Of a stretch of DNA of 64,000 nt, positions 51,328-62,842 are shown piece by piece. The position numbers were made by a program, and so were the translations under genes. Source of the DNA: Effrenium voratum (taxonomy: Eukaryota; Sar; Dinophyceae; Suessiales; Symbiodiniaceae); NCBI GenBank assembly GCA_963377175.1, contig CAUJNA010000591.1, positions 673,501 to 737,500 of the forward strand, given 5' to 3'. The notes beneath the pieces were generated by a model. The model had not been told where the DNA came from. It did no database searches and was given only the letters and a program-made list of their open reading frames with translations. The first letter of the stretch is position 1. Every line of letters starts with the position of its first letter.

Positions 51328-53332
51328 ATAGGGCTAACTATGTTTCAGGCCTGTATATAGGCATTGGCTACCCCCACCTCCGGAGCCCTACTCGCCTGCG
51401 TATATGGCTTGCGCCGAGGACTCGCGCGGGGTCTCCTGCCGTGCGAGGGACTTCTTTTGGGGGGACTGGAGCGCACCGGAGATGCCTTCGTATATAATAT
51501 AGATTGGGAAAACCAACATGGATTGGTGTATCATATAGATTGGGCAAACCAACATGGATTGGTGTATAATGATTGGGCAAACCAACGTGGATTGTAAGAT
51601 AACTACAATAACGATACAACACATCTGCTGATATTCATGAATTCAGCTCAAAGCGGTTGTACATCTGAGAGAACATTTTACAGTGAAGTTACACTGAGGG
51701 TGACGTTTGGAGTAGTTGCAATGATTCTCATGTTAACACATCCCCCCTACCTTCAGAAGGAGGGGTGTGGGGGGTCCCCAATTCCATTTATCCAGTCTTC
51801 CCCATGAAAGGGAAAATGGAACCACAAATGGAATTCCAGGGGTCACCCCCCTCCCCAATTCCATTTTTGCGGGGGTGGGGATGTTAACACGAGCTTTGAA
51901 ACCGGGGCTGGCTCTAGGGCCGCATTCCCCCTTCTCATGTGCTGCACAGGTGAAAGGCCTGGGGACCTACCTGTCTGCCATGAATCCACAAAGTGTCAAA
52001 ACAAAAAAGGGGCTGCAATACACGTGTTACACCCAATATGCATGTGTATGACATATGCACACATAATGCATGTACATATACTCTCTCTCTCTCTCTCTAT
52101 ATATAGATATATACATACATATACATGTATCATATTCATTTGTAGGTGTGTGTGTGTTACAACATATGTATGTATGTATACAGTATACATATACACACAC
52201 ATACCAACAACCAGCTAAGTGCCTGGTACCTCATCAGCACATCATGCAACCAGGAACCGCATCAGCTGTCAGCTGTCCCTCTGCTTCCGAACCCATCGGA
52301 CTTTTGCGTACAGGAAACTTGCCCCAAGCCGGGCGCCCGGCGGTCCTTCAAATGCGGACCAGTCCGCCAATCACGGAAGAGCGCCGAACGGCTTTCGGAG
52401 CGGCCAAATGAACCCTTGCTTGGGCAGAAACAAAAGCGGAGGGATCCGCTTGCAAGCCTCGATTTGTCACAGACGTCTTGCAAGAGGGCCAATCTCACTG
52501 GCAGACTGGAAGTGAAAGGTTTCGGGATGCCAATGATCAGAAGGTCTTATCCACTCAACTCGACATGTGAGATGGCTCTTTGGCCCAGGTCCTGGGACAG
52601 CCATCCTGCTTATGGGCGTGCCTATCTCTGGCTGTCGGAGTGGCGGAGCATGCTGCCGCATCTCAATATTTGCCGCTGTTGTCATATCTTCCGATGCGGT
52701 GTTTCCCATGTTTGGATGTTCGGAATCAGAAAGTACAGAAACACATATTTACGACAGCAGCTCGTGAATGAAAGGTTTAAAAACAAACAAAAAACCTGCG
52801 GGCAGAATGCCAAACAAGGGTCCGTTGCTTTGACTCCGCACTGGTTTTCCTCCGGTAGGTACACTAGACCAGGGATTACCTTCTCATTTGGCACCGCTTT
52901 GCGGGAAACTATATTCACGTGGGTGTGGATTTCAATAGGGGCATTTAGGTGGGGATCCATGTCCACCAACCTCTTGCGGTGGTTCCCTGTGAAAATCCAC
53001 AGCCATGTAGGCTGCCCCCGAAATCCATAATGCAGAAGCCGCGAAAGGCGTGTTTGGGTAAAGCTTTGCATCGAGCCCATGCGCAGTGGCTGACCCTCAC
53101 TGGAGTTCGGACCCCAAGCCGCAGGCAAACCGGTTTGCCGTCCGCCGGTCTCGAAGACGCAACAAATATTCCTCCCATGAGGTGATTTGATTTACCTTCC
53201 CTACAAGATGTACCGTTGCCACTGCAAATGTTCCTCCCATGAGGTGATTAGATTTACCTGCCCAATAATGATGTAGATTGCCCATGTACCCCTGCCGCTG
53301 TTCTTTGGATGCAGGCAAAACTGGGGAACATC
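51328..53332. other. host DNA with minisatellite and microsatellites
   Basis: 51,505-51,597: three copies of a unit like AACCAACATGGATTGGTGTA plus TATAGATTGGGC, period about 27-33. 52,080-52,210: TC, TA and TATG/CA repeats. No gene recognised; the region is downstream of the acyl-CoA dehydrogenase stop codon and its proximal part may hold the 3' untranslated region. Confidence 0.55.
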
Positions 53333-56300
53333 TCACAGCTTGGCCATCCGCCCGGCCAGCTCCAACATGATCTCCTCGCCTCACGTGCGAGCGCTTATGA
53401 TTCCGCACCCCAAACCAACGAAAAGAACAATCATGGACCCTCAAGGGGGGCTATGGGGAGGGGGGGCTATCCCTTACTAAGCCCTTAAAAAGGCCTGAAC
53501 AAGGGCTTATCCCTGGGTTATCCTGGGCTTTTCCAGGGATAGCCCCCCCCCCATAGCCCCCCCGAAGATTCCATGAAAACAACGACAACTCCAACGCATA
53601 CAAAAAAAGCTTCAGATAACTCCGCCCAAGTGGCTGCCACCGCCGATGGCATAAACTCGCACCTCTGGCACGCGAGCGGTACGTGCGGTGCGTGCGGTGC
53701 GGTCACCAGCGTGGCCAAAAGTGCCTTTTGTGACACCTCTTTTGTGGTTTGCGGTTGGCTTGCTTCTCAGGAATCAACCGGCGTTTTAGGAATGAACCCA
53801 AGGATAGCCTTGACTTGGGATACTTAGGGCATATGTCCTCATTCCCTGAAACCCCGCAAGTGGGCTTGCATGAAATTCTCAACTCAAAGCGCCGCAGTTC
53901 GCCACTTCTGAAGGATCCCATCTCCACAGCAACCTGCCCAAAGGTTCATTGGGAATCGGCGCCGAAATCTCAAGCTGTTGCAAGGCCGGATGAAACGGGA
54001 ATCTGTATGGGTCTTTCTGGCCCTGGAGGTATCGCCGATGCCGACCGAAATCCCCTTTCCCCAAGAATGGAGTCAGCCTGCATGTTGACACCTCTTCGTA
54101 GGTATGATGCTTCTTGACAAACTGCAACCAGCTCGTGCGTTGATTGCATGTAGGGATTGTATTGTTGAATATCTCTTGAAAGTTGATAGTAGGAACCACC
54201 AGATGTGTGTTTCTTCGAGGATTTGTTTGTGCCCCAGGGGGTCAACGCTTGCTTCCAGGCAAGCAGTGGGGAACTGGGACATTGGTGCCACTGTGCTGAT
54301 AAGGCAACGCCTTGGACAAGAATCACCCCCCAACTTCTTTCGGCGTGTCGCGGGACCACCTATTGGATTCGCACCTTCGGCACCTCAGCAAAGTAGTGAT
54401 CCACGAGGGGTCAATGCACCAAGACGTATTTATTGCTGGGAGGTCGGCATAAATCCAGAAGTATGACACGCCCGATGTGCATTGTCAAAGTAGCAGACTT
54501 GGCATGCCACATCACCTCTCAAGACAGAAGAGGCACCACATGAACGTCAAACTGCGTTGGCTGGGCCCTGGTCACGGCTGACTTCGTAGGAACACTTGCA
54601 ATGGTTGTCTACATCCCATTTAAGCGCGTAATGGCCATCTATACAAACAAGTAATTGATCCTTGCAGGAGAGTTATGAGATTCATTGACGACAGGACAAC
54701 ATAAAATGGGGACATTAGTTTCCTCTTCAAGAACCTGTTCAAAACCATTCAAAACAGCCGACCCATATCTGGAAAAAATCCAACCTGGTCAATTTACTTC
54801 TTTCTCACGCACCTGACATATTCGAAATCGAAATCCGAGGAAACAACTCCTCACATCACAAATCACCAGTTGAACCCCAGCTTCACAAACACTATCCTGA
54901 ACAACCTCTTTGGTGCCTTTCTTCCGCTAACCCGCTTGCGGAACCCGTCCCGGAACGCCCCCCCCCGCCCCCCGCGCCTCCCGGTAGCACCGCTCGATGC
55001 GCCCGCCCCCGTGGGCGCCCCGCAAGTAGCTGCGGCCTCCCAGGACCTGCGACGCCTCTCGCGCGCAGAACTCCTCGCGACGGGCGGAGCTCCGGGCGGA
55101 AAGCCGCGGGGCGTTTCCTCGCCGGGCGGTGTCTGGTGACTGACACACCCCGGTTTCGGACCCTGGGCAAATGTGCCCAAATATACGGGTTCAGAAAGTT
55201 TAGCCCAATTGTTGTGCACAAATTGTCAAGAGTTTATGCAAATCTAGGATTGGCATCTGTTCTGTCATGTTGGTCAAAGGCAATCATGCATGTAAGACGT
55301 TACATAGAAGGCTTGACTCGCACACACAGCCACACAAACACACAAACACACAGACACACACACACACACAAAAAAAAAAGAAGAAGAAGAAGGAAGAAGC
55401 GAAAATACAATGGCAACACATACCTGCGGGCAGTACGGTTCCGTACAAATCGCAAGTAGGACAACCATGCAATACACAGTGGTGTGTTGGCTTACTTACA
55501 AACATTTTGAATACTGTTTTGGGAATCAGCCCGATCACAACCGATCGAACCCCCCACGCATGTCCAAGTTTATTCATGAGGTTTAGCCAGGCGTGATCAT
55601 GTCAAGCACCATCACGTACACAAAAAACAAAATCTCACATGGGAGGATCCTGCAGCCATCCTCAAAAGGTGGGCACTTCCAAATACTGGGCACATCCTGA
55701 GTTGAATGAAGCCTTGTTCCCACGGCTGACCAGCTGACTTGCCAGACCAGAAGCTGAATCTCTTTGGCCCACCAAAATGATCACCCGACGTTTAAACCAA
55801 TGAAGACATCTGGTACAAACAAAATCTCAAGCTTGCAAGCGGGTAAGCTGGTAAGAAGGGGCACAACTTGCACACAACAAGAAAACCCAGCTAAGACTTT
55901 GCCTCAGGTGACTATCTTGTTGTGGGACACCCCCTATGGATTTGAACAAACAGGCTCTAGGCTGCTACACACATGATAGTTCGTTGGCACGCAAACGATC
56001 GGAGCCCGTTTAGAAAACTACAAGCCGTGACACAGCCCCGCGGATTGGTAAGAAAGAGGGACATTTCAAGTTGTGCAGAATCAACGGATCAAATGTTGCC
56101 TGGTGTCGCTGGCTTACGTGTCAAACTCCTGGGACCCCAAAAAGTTGGTCTTCCTTTTGGTTTCCCTTTAAAGCCAAAAACACTTCCCCCAACACCTTTC
56201 AACCCAGGGAAATTCCCCAAAAGCCCACGGCCCGACTCAATTCGGGGCCTCCGACGAAAACCAAAAATCCGAGGCGCCAAGGTCCGAGTGGACTGCACCT

Positions 56301-59300
56301 TCGCGAGCGCCACCTGGCCGCCGATGGAGGCCTGGTCCTGCTCCATGGCTTGCGCCACGTTGCAGAGGAACCTGGCCCGCGTGGCTCCCGTGGCAGGCGT
56401 CCGTCTTGGTTGAAAATCGATGGCCCCAGTGTCCTTTTGGGTGAAAATAGATGGATTTCCCTGGTACATGGAACAACACCCATCTAGGGCCATCTATTTA
56501 TAACCAGGCTCACCTAAAAAAGACACCTATGGCCATCCTGGTAGCTGATTGAACCGGTTAAACCAGGAACCGCCCTCTATTTTTCAACCAAATCAACCAA
56601 AAAGGATGCCCATGGCGCGTCACGGCTCTCGGAGTCTCCCGATGTATTTTTTTTCCGGATTTCGTGTGCGAGATGAAAGAACCCCAATCCCCATGTCCAA
56701 ATGTCTGGTGCAAGATTACCAAAGGCTTTAGTGGACGACTCCCATCGGAATCTCCCAACCTCCGAATTTCATGTTGTTTTTCTTTAATGAAAGAACCCCA
56801 ACCCCTGTCTAAAACAAATGTCCGGTGCGAGATGACCACAGGGCACTTTTGTGGTGGCCATAGCCATTGAACCCTTTGGGTCCATTGCTCCAGGACTCCA
56901 GGGTAGCCATGGACATAAATTGGCTAGGGGGTTCATGCCGGAGTGCGAAAGCCCATTCAAAACGGAGTTCAGGTCAGGTCCATGGTCGAGGCTCACAAGC
57001 AATCTGTACGGTTTTCCTCATTTTTTGCGGGTTCGGAAGCTGATGCACTGTGTATCTAGTGGTTGTGTGTGTATCATGGTCCATTCAACCCTTAGCCTTA
57101 GCCTTGGATCCAAACGGGACTGGAACCCCTGATGGGTGGTTTGGGAGTGGAAAGGTCAACCTCACCAACCTGGGCCTACCCAGCCCCTTTTACTGGGGGG
57201 GGGGGTTTGACCTCACGCAGAAATTGACCAGGATGCCCAGAGCTACTTTGGGCGGAGCCTGTCCAAAAGGTGGCTGAACTGCCCAAAATCTACAGACCCT
57301 CCCCCTTCTCCAACGAAACCTTCCGCCAATGCTTGGGGATGCAAAGCCCTAAATTCGGGGACTACTCGGACAAAACGGCCTTCATGGGTCCCAAAGAGAG
57401 GGTCAATCAGTTAAAAATTATCGCCGTGCCCGATCCTTCCGCCACACGTGAGACGCGCAATGCGAGATGTACCTGAATGCTTCCAAGAATGGTAAGGGCC
57501 TACAAACTAGAATGGGCTTGTGAGATCATTCAAAACCAAATTAAGTCATCCTTCTAGGAGAAATTCATTCTTCCTCATCTGTTGGTTCCTATTACCGTAC
57601 TCCAACAAGGGATGAGGTCAGCAAACTTCCTGTAAAGCGATCCCATCCCGTCACCCCGAGGTCAACGACTGTCAACAGAAGCCAAAGAAGCAAATGCTAC
57701 CTTGAGGCGCCAACCAAAAAAACAACGCGTTTCCGGTGTTCTCCATGGTTGCGAAGCAAACAAACCGCTTTTGCTGTGATACCAAAGTGGGATGTCCACT
57801 TCAAAGGGCGGTCCCTTGATATCGACTCGCGGGGCAGGAATTGGAAAGGCTTGGATGTGGGAGATCCTGAAACTTGCGGCTTACGAATAGATATACATGT
57901 ATATATATATACATAAACTATATATATATATGGTGCTGTATATATATATATATATATTTACACGCTTGGTGGATCAGAACCATTCACCAACCTTAAACAC
58001 TCACAGACCCAAAGCGCACAAAACCTTTGCCATGCCTCTGTTGAGGGCCGCAGTGCTTTGCCCGTATAATTAAAGTACATATATATATATATATATAAAT
58101 TATATATAATTATATATGTCATATGATCCACACACACATATATACAATGTATGTCCATAAACAAAAACACACGACATTCCTTTGAATACTTCAGGCCCCC
58201 GAATTCCACCAGTCTCCGAAACTCCGAGTCTCCCGGCCCGTGGTTGGCCAGCACGTGTCGCGCCATCTCCGCCAGCTTGTGTCGGATCACCTGGCCGAAA
58301 GCAGCGGATGCCTGGGGGTGGGTTGCAAAGGGCTGAGGTACCTGTTGGATGCTTGGGGCGCACATCCTGCCTTTGGTTCTCTCTATATTGGGCGTTGCTG
58401 CACATGGAATCTCTGCCGAGCTTCTGCCGGAAGTCCCACAAGAAGTGGGAACTTCTACATGAAGTTCGCCAAAACCCGTTGGTTTTGGTGGGTCCTCGCA
58501 AAATGCTCAGCCTTTGGAACCTAAATATGTTTCTATGATGATGTATCATGTTTACCCTCTGTATCCCAAGCCAGGCACAGGCATGTCTACAGGAAGCCGC
58601 AAAGGAGGAATGCAGCATCTCCCAACAAAGGACCTTCTAGGAATATCTCTTCAAAGGCACCCCAAAGATAGCCATCAAACCACAAACACTGCCGCGCAAG
58701 GACCGAAACCAACAGGCCCCCCTTGGAGAGGGAAGAAAAGTGTCCCCTCGGCAAACATCCCCGAGCTGACCACATGCAAGGTCCATTGCTTGGCCCTCTT
58801 CTGGCGCTTCCTTTCATCTTCCCAGACTGTTGCCCCCGGATTCCTCAGGAAAAATCCCAGACTGTTGCCCCCAGATTCACTTGGAAGGACGGCAACAACA
58901 AGGGGGCTGCAATCCCCGACTCTTCATCCTGCTGTTTGCTTCAATTCCAAGAGTCTCCAGACCTCCACCCTGTTTTGCTAGTTGATTTCTAAAGGACAGC
59001 CCCGCAATTAAAAGAAGAAAAAAAAACGTGGGTTGGAACCCTAAAATGGCTTTGGTTTTCCTTCTGGTCTCCCTTTACCCCAAGAGGAACCCTACAAAGC
59101 GCACGCACAGGTCTGGTCGGAACCTGATGGCTCACCAGCGGCTTGCCAAAAGTCTTCCGCACCCGCGCGTACCTGCGAGCGAGCCGTTTTCGGATAGATC
59201 CACACTGTGAAGCTGGGTGTACCCAGTGCCGGGTTGCGAGTCTTTTCCGGGAAAGTGAAAAACGGGGAACTTCTGGAACTCCGAGCGTCTGGGGGAAAAA

Positions 59301-62300
59301 ATAAACGAGGCTGGCACCCTAGGGGTGATAGCTGACATCGCCGAAACATTTCGCAGGCTTGCTCCAGGAACCCTAGTGCAAGGATAGAAATGTGGCGACG
59401 GCAAACCTTAGGAGACCTCTCATCTATCCCGCGGAATGACACCCTTTCGGCTCCGGGCGACCCTGTTTTGCAACCCAAGCCAACCCTTGAACCAGACTCC
59501 TTAGCGTTCATCCTGCACCATTGTGGTCGCTACATCTCAACATGGCAATCGGCCCAAGGATCTGCCATCAAGAGGCTCCTCGTACTGTGGAGCTAACCAT
59601 GGAATTGAGTAAACAACATGCTTGATATCTTCAGGGACGGTAGAAACACCGCAGAACTCTAAGGTGAAGTGGACTATGAGGATTTTGATGGGTGATGACC
59701 TTCATGGGTTTGCGATGATAAATATCGTTTCCAATATGAAAGTGGAGGGAGCGGGAAGACCTCTCGCATCTTGTTTTGAGAGCCCTACGTCGACTTTTTG
59801 AATGCAGGCGGGGGCGGGTACCTCAGGACCACTCAAGTAAAGCCTTCAATCAGAGACTCAGCATGTCAACACATAGGTTCCAAGCGGAAGACGTGCAAAG
59901 GCTGAACCGAACCAACCCCGAAGTCTCCTGGGACTCGGAACACCCGCAACTTGAACTTCGCTGCCTCGCTGAACCGCACGAGTGAGCAACAGACTAGAAG
60001 ACCGGCCAGCACTGGAAAATTTCCAGATGGTCTTTCTAAACACTACAGACACTATAGACCCCTGGCCGCTGAACGCTAATTTCGGTCTTTCTAAGCACTA
60101 TAGACCCCCAGCCGCTTGGCTCCCGCTCGGCTCAAGCCCCTGCCTGATGGCGTCCTCCAGGCAGCACCGGGACATGCGGCAGGCGGTGACGGCCATGCTC
60201 ATGCGCTCGTTGTTGAAGTTCAGCATGATAGGCAGAAAGCCTCCAGCTCGCAACCGGTCACCCCGGGTAGAAAACGACACAAAACCCCAAGGACACTTTC
60301 CCCTTGCAAGCCGAAGGAAACCGAGCCATTCGCAAAGAGAAACTCTCTTTGAATAGGCTCAAGGGATAAAATCGGCACAGGAGAAAACGTGAGCACTGCC
60401 CGCCACTAACATCGCTTCGGTGTCCCTACTTTGAGACACATGACCGGGGTCGAACCTGGACGGATCTCTGTCTCAGAAACAGGGAAGCTCTTTTCGGACT
60501 CAGTGAAACATAGTGATTCATGTCCACCAACCTTTTGAGGTGGTTCCATATCTGTATGATGTGAATGAAATTCACTGCGCTCCAAACAAGTTGGACATTG
60601 AGGGACTGTTGGACTGCCCTTTTGACCGATATCATGGCTCACGGCAATCTTGACGACACGCTCGACGAGCTCAAGCCGCCTTGGTTCTCCTGGCCCAGCA
60701 AGTTTTCCACCGGCACGCGCACATCATTGAAGGCCACCTTAGACAGCTCCGGCAAGCTGCCTGGCTTATTTCGAAGCTTGACACTGCTAGTGTTCCGTTC
60801 GCTTCCCTTCCACAGCCCCAGAAAAAAACATTCCCCTCTCCCCAAAAAAGGCACGCTGAGTGGATTTCTCCGCCCGAACAGAAGCAACAGAAGCCTGAAA
60901 CATGGAGCACATCACACAACACGAATAATTGGGAAGCAAATAAGCAAGCAATCAAAGAAGCAAACGCACAAACGTGCACAATCGAGCGAACCAACGATCA
61001 AACAAGAAAGCAAGCGAGCAAACAAACAAACAAACAAACAAACAAACAAACAAACAAGCCAACAAGCCACCAAGCCAACAAGCCACCAAGCCACCAAACC
61101 CACCCACCCACCCACCCACTCACCCACCCACTCACCCACCCACCCACCCGCCCACCCACCCACCCACCCGACCAACCCACCCAACCGACCAACCCAACCC
61201 AACCCAACCCAACCCAACCCAACCCAACCCAACCCAACCCAACCCAACCCAACCCAACCCAACCCAAACAAACAAACAGACAGACAGACAGAAAATAATT
61301 CAATCAGTAGTACAAGCGCGCAAAAAAAACACATGAGCACGCAAACACCAACTCAAGTGTCATTCAAACAAACACAACCGACAAAATCACATATATCCAA
61401 CGAATTCAAGAAAGCTGATTCTTCCGAGCACATCGACTTCAAAGCCCTCAAGCCACTACCAAGGGAAATGGAGGTACGTCTGTTTATAGTGGTTGTACAT
61501 CCATGTTAGATTCATGAGCGCTCCAATCAACTGTTCGCATGGCTTTCTTGCAGGTCGACCTCACTGAAATGATCAAGTGTCGGGCTTTATGCTCAAGACT
61601 CCCAAGATGTTCTGTCCTGAGAACTTGGATCGTGGCTGACTGCTGAGTGTGGTCGTTCTGGGTCTATGTGGAGGAAGTATCATGGGTCTGACATTTTGTT
61701 GGAGGGAGTTCTCTTGGAGACGTTCAGAGTTTGTAAGGCAAGTTGGTTCGGGGCTTTACGTCAACACCCCTGCTATACATCGAGCCCAGGCAAGTCATGG
61801 TTGACCTAAGGGTTTCAGGTTGAATGATCGTCCTTGAAAGACTCCATCCCGACTTCCGGGATTCTTGGGCAGGCTTCCGTTTGATGGTTTTTTAGGGCAT
61901 TTAAGCTGGCGCGTCTTGCGTCACCCGCGTGGAAAAATCTGAGAAGGAACCCACCCCTCTTTGGTGCTCCATGGGTTAAGTCTGACTTCGGCTGCGAGGG
62001 GCCGAGGTGGTGGAGCTGCACCCCCAGCCCTGGGTCTTCAGGCGGGTGGTCTGCACCCCCGGCATCTCCCGGTGGATCATCAGCAGCGAGATGCCGCCTG
62101 ACAAACGCAGGTGCCCAGAGGCGAACGAAAAAATATATGAATTTGGGGGTCAAAATTGAACCACCTGGATTTTTTGACCACAGACTTTAGTCATTGTTTC
62201 CATTTACCTAGGGTGCCATGTGGGGTATTTATTCTTGACCACCACAGCCATATTTGTGGCCCTTTGCACTCCAAGGAAGGGTTCCTAGAAGCTTCTTGGA

Positions 62301-62842
62301 AGGAGTTCTGCGAAGGGTTCTTAGAACTCTGGCTAGGGGGGGACCTAATAGTGAACTCGGCCTCAACCAAGGGAAGCCCTGGAAGAATCAGTTGCATCAA
62401 GAGATGCATCCCAACATGTGACAGTTGGCTGTAGTGGTTTCTGGGCACGCAATGAGGGAAGTACGATCGACCTTGCCCCAAGGCCCCAAGGCGCTGACAT
62501 GTTTTCATTGCCTGAAGCCAGTTACAAGCGACTTCACCTATTCGTAGCTTGCTTCCCAGGTTACAGTCCACCCCGTTAACTTCAGCAAAGACTTCTCGGC
62601 AAGCTTGGCATAGCTCCAAATCCCAACTCGCAATCCCACCATCTTTCGCGGGAGCAAGTTCGATCAAATTCGGGGACCTGACTGTGCTTCCACTTTCAGG
62701 GGGCTACCATTCTTTGGGCGCCCTCTCGCCCAGGTGTGGATCTGAGGGCCCGGCCCAGACCGGCGGCGCCTGTGCGCACCCCTGTGGTGAAGTAGTCCGC
62801 GTGCATGCCCCCCGAGATGAAGGTCTTCTGTCCATTGACCAC
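53333..62842 (-). CDS. acyl-CoA dehydrogenase gene, 3' part, at least nine exons
   Basis: Flavoenzyme that oxidises an acyl-CoA to the 2-enoyl-CoA. Exons on the minus strand, in order: 62,842-62,761 (VVNGQKTFISGG, HADYFTTGVRTG); 62,097-62,003 (GISLLMIHREMPGVQTTRLK, TQGW); 60,737-60,680 (VAFNDVRVPVENLLGQENQG); 60,240-60,144 (IMLNFNNERMSMAVTACRMS); 59,172-59,124 (YARVRKTFGKPLVSHQ); 58,290-58,238 (VIRHKLAEMARHVLANH); 56,371-56,278 (VALAKVQSTRT); 55,073 to about 54,969 (EFCAREASQVLGGRSYLRGA, IERCYREAR); 53,379-53,333 (EEIMLELAGRMAKL, stop). Phases join correctly through the first eight. One short exon encoding the Gly-Gly-Ser region before EEIML is not located. The Glu of NFNNER lies where long-chain and isovaleryl-CoA dehydrogenases have their catalytic base. 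The N-terminal part lies beyond the window. Introns are 0.4-1.9 kb; five of the seven defined donors are GC, and all eight readable acceptors are AG|G. Confidence 0.9.
53445..53563. repeat. long inverted repeat with nested hairpins
   Basis: GGGGGGCTATGGGGAGGGGG plus GGCTATCCCT pairs with AGGGATAGCCCCCCCCCATA plus GCCCCCC about 60 bases away. The spacer holds further pairs (AAGCCC/GGGCTT, TATCCCTGG/CCAGGGATA). It lies in the last region of the dehydrogenase gene, between its final exon and the previous one. Confidence 0.7.
55321..55396. repeat. CA then GAA microsatellite
   Basis: ACACAC-type repeat passing into A9 and AGAAGA repeat, inside an intron of the dehydrogenase gene. Frames across it are artefacts. 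Confidence 0.85.
57890..58120. repeat. TA-rich microsatellite region in an intron
   Basis: Several TATATA tracts (57,897-57,957, 58,079-58,120) within the intron downstream of the exon at 58,238-58,290. Confidence 0.8.
61015..61292. repeat. compound tandem repeat (AAAC, CCAC/CCCA, AACCC, CAGA)
   Basis: In an intron of the dehydrogenase gene: CAAA repeat (61,018-61,056), ACCC/CACC repeat (61,098-61,170), a long AACCC run (61,193-61,267), then ACAG. The C-rich strand and the G-rich complement (GGGTT) could form i-motif and G-quadruplex structures. Long Pro/Thr frames across it are artefacts. Confidence 0.9.
62139..62253. mobile_element. MITE-like element, family 1, diverged copy D
   Basis: GGGGGTCAAAATTGAACCAC at one end and TTCTTGACCACCACAGCCAT at the other, with CATTGTTTCCATTTACCTAG and GGTGCCATG inside, aligning loosely with copy A. 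It sits in the first visible intron of the dehydrogenase gene. Confidence 0.4.

Noticed and set aside
54000..54050. Missing dehydrogenase exon encoding ASAIPPG on the minus strand
   Set aside because: The peptide is suggestive, but acceptor and donor phases do not join the neighbouring exons correctly.
61193..61267. Interstitial telomere
   Set aside because: The unit is AACCC, lacking the T/A positions of TTTAGGG or TTAGGG telomeres.
60681..61340. Long Pro/Thr/Gln and Gly/Trp frames on both strands
   Set aside because: Artefacts of CAAA, CACC and AACCC repeats; the same DNA contains a real 19-codon dehydrogenase exon at 60,680-60,737.
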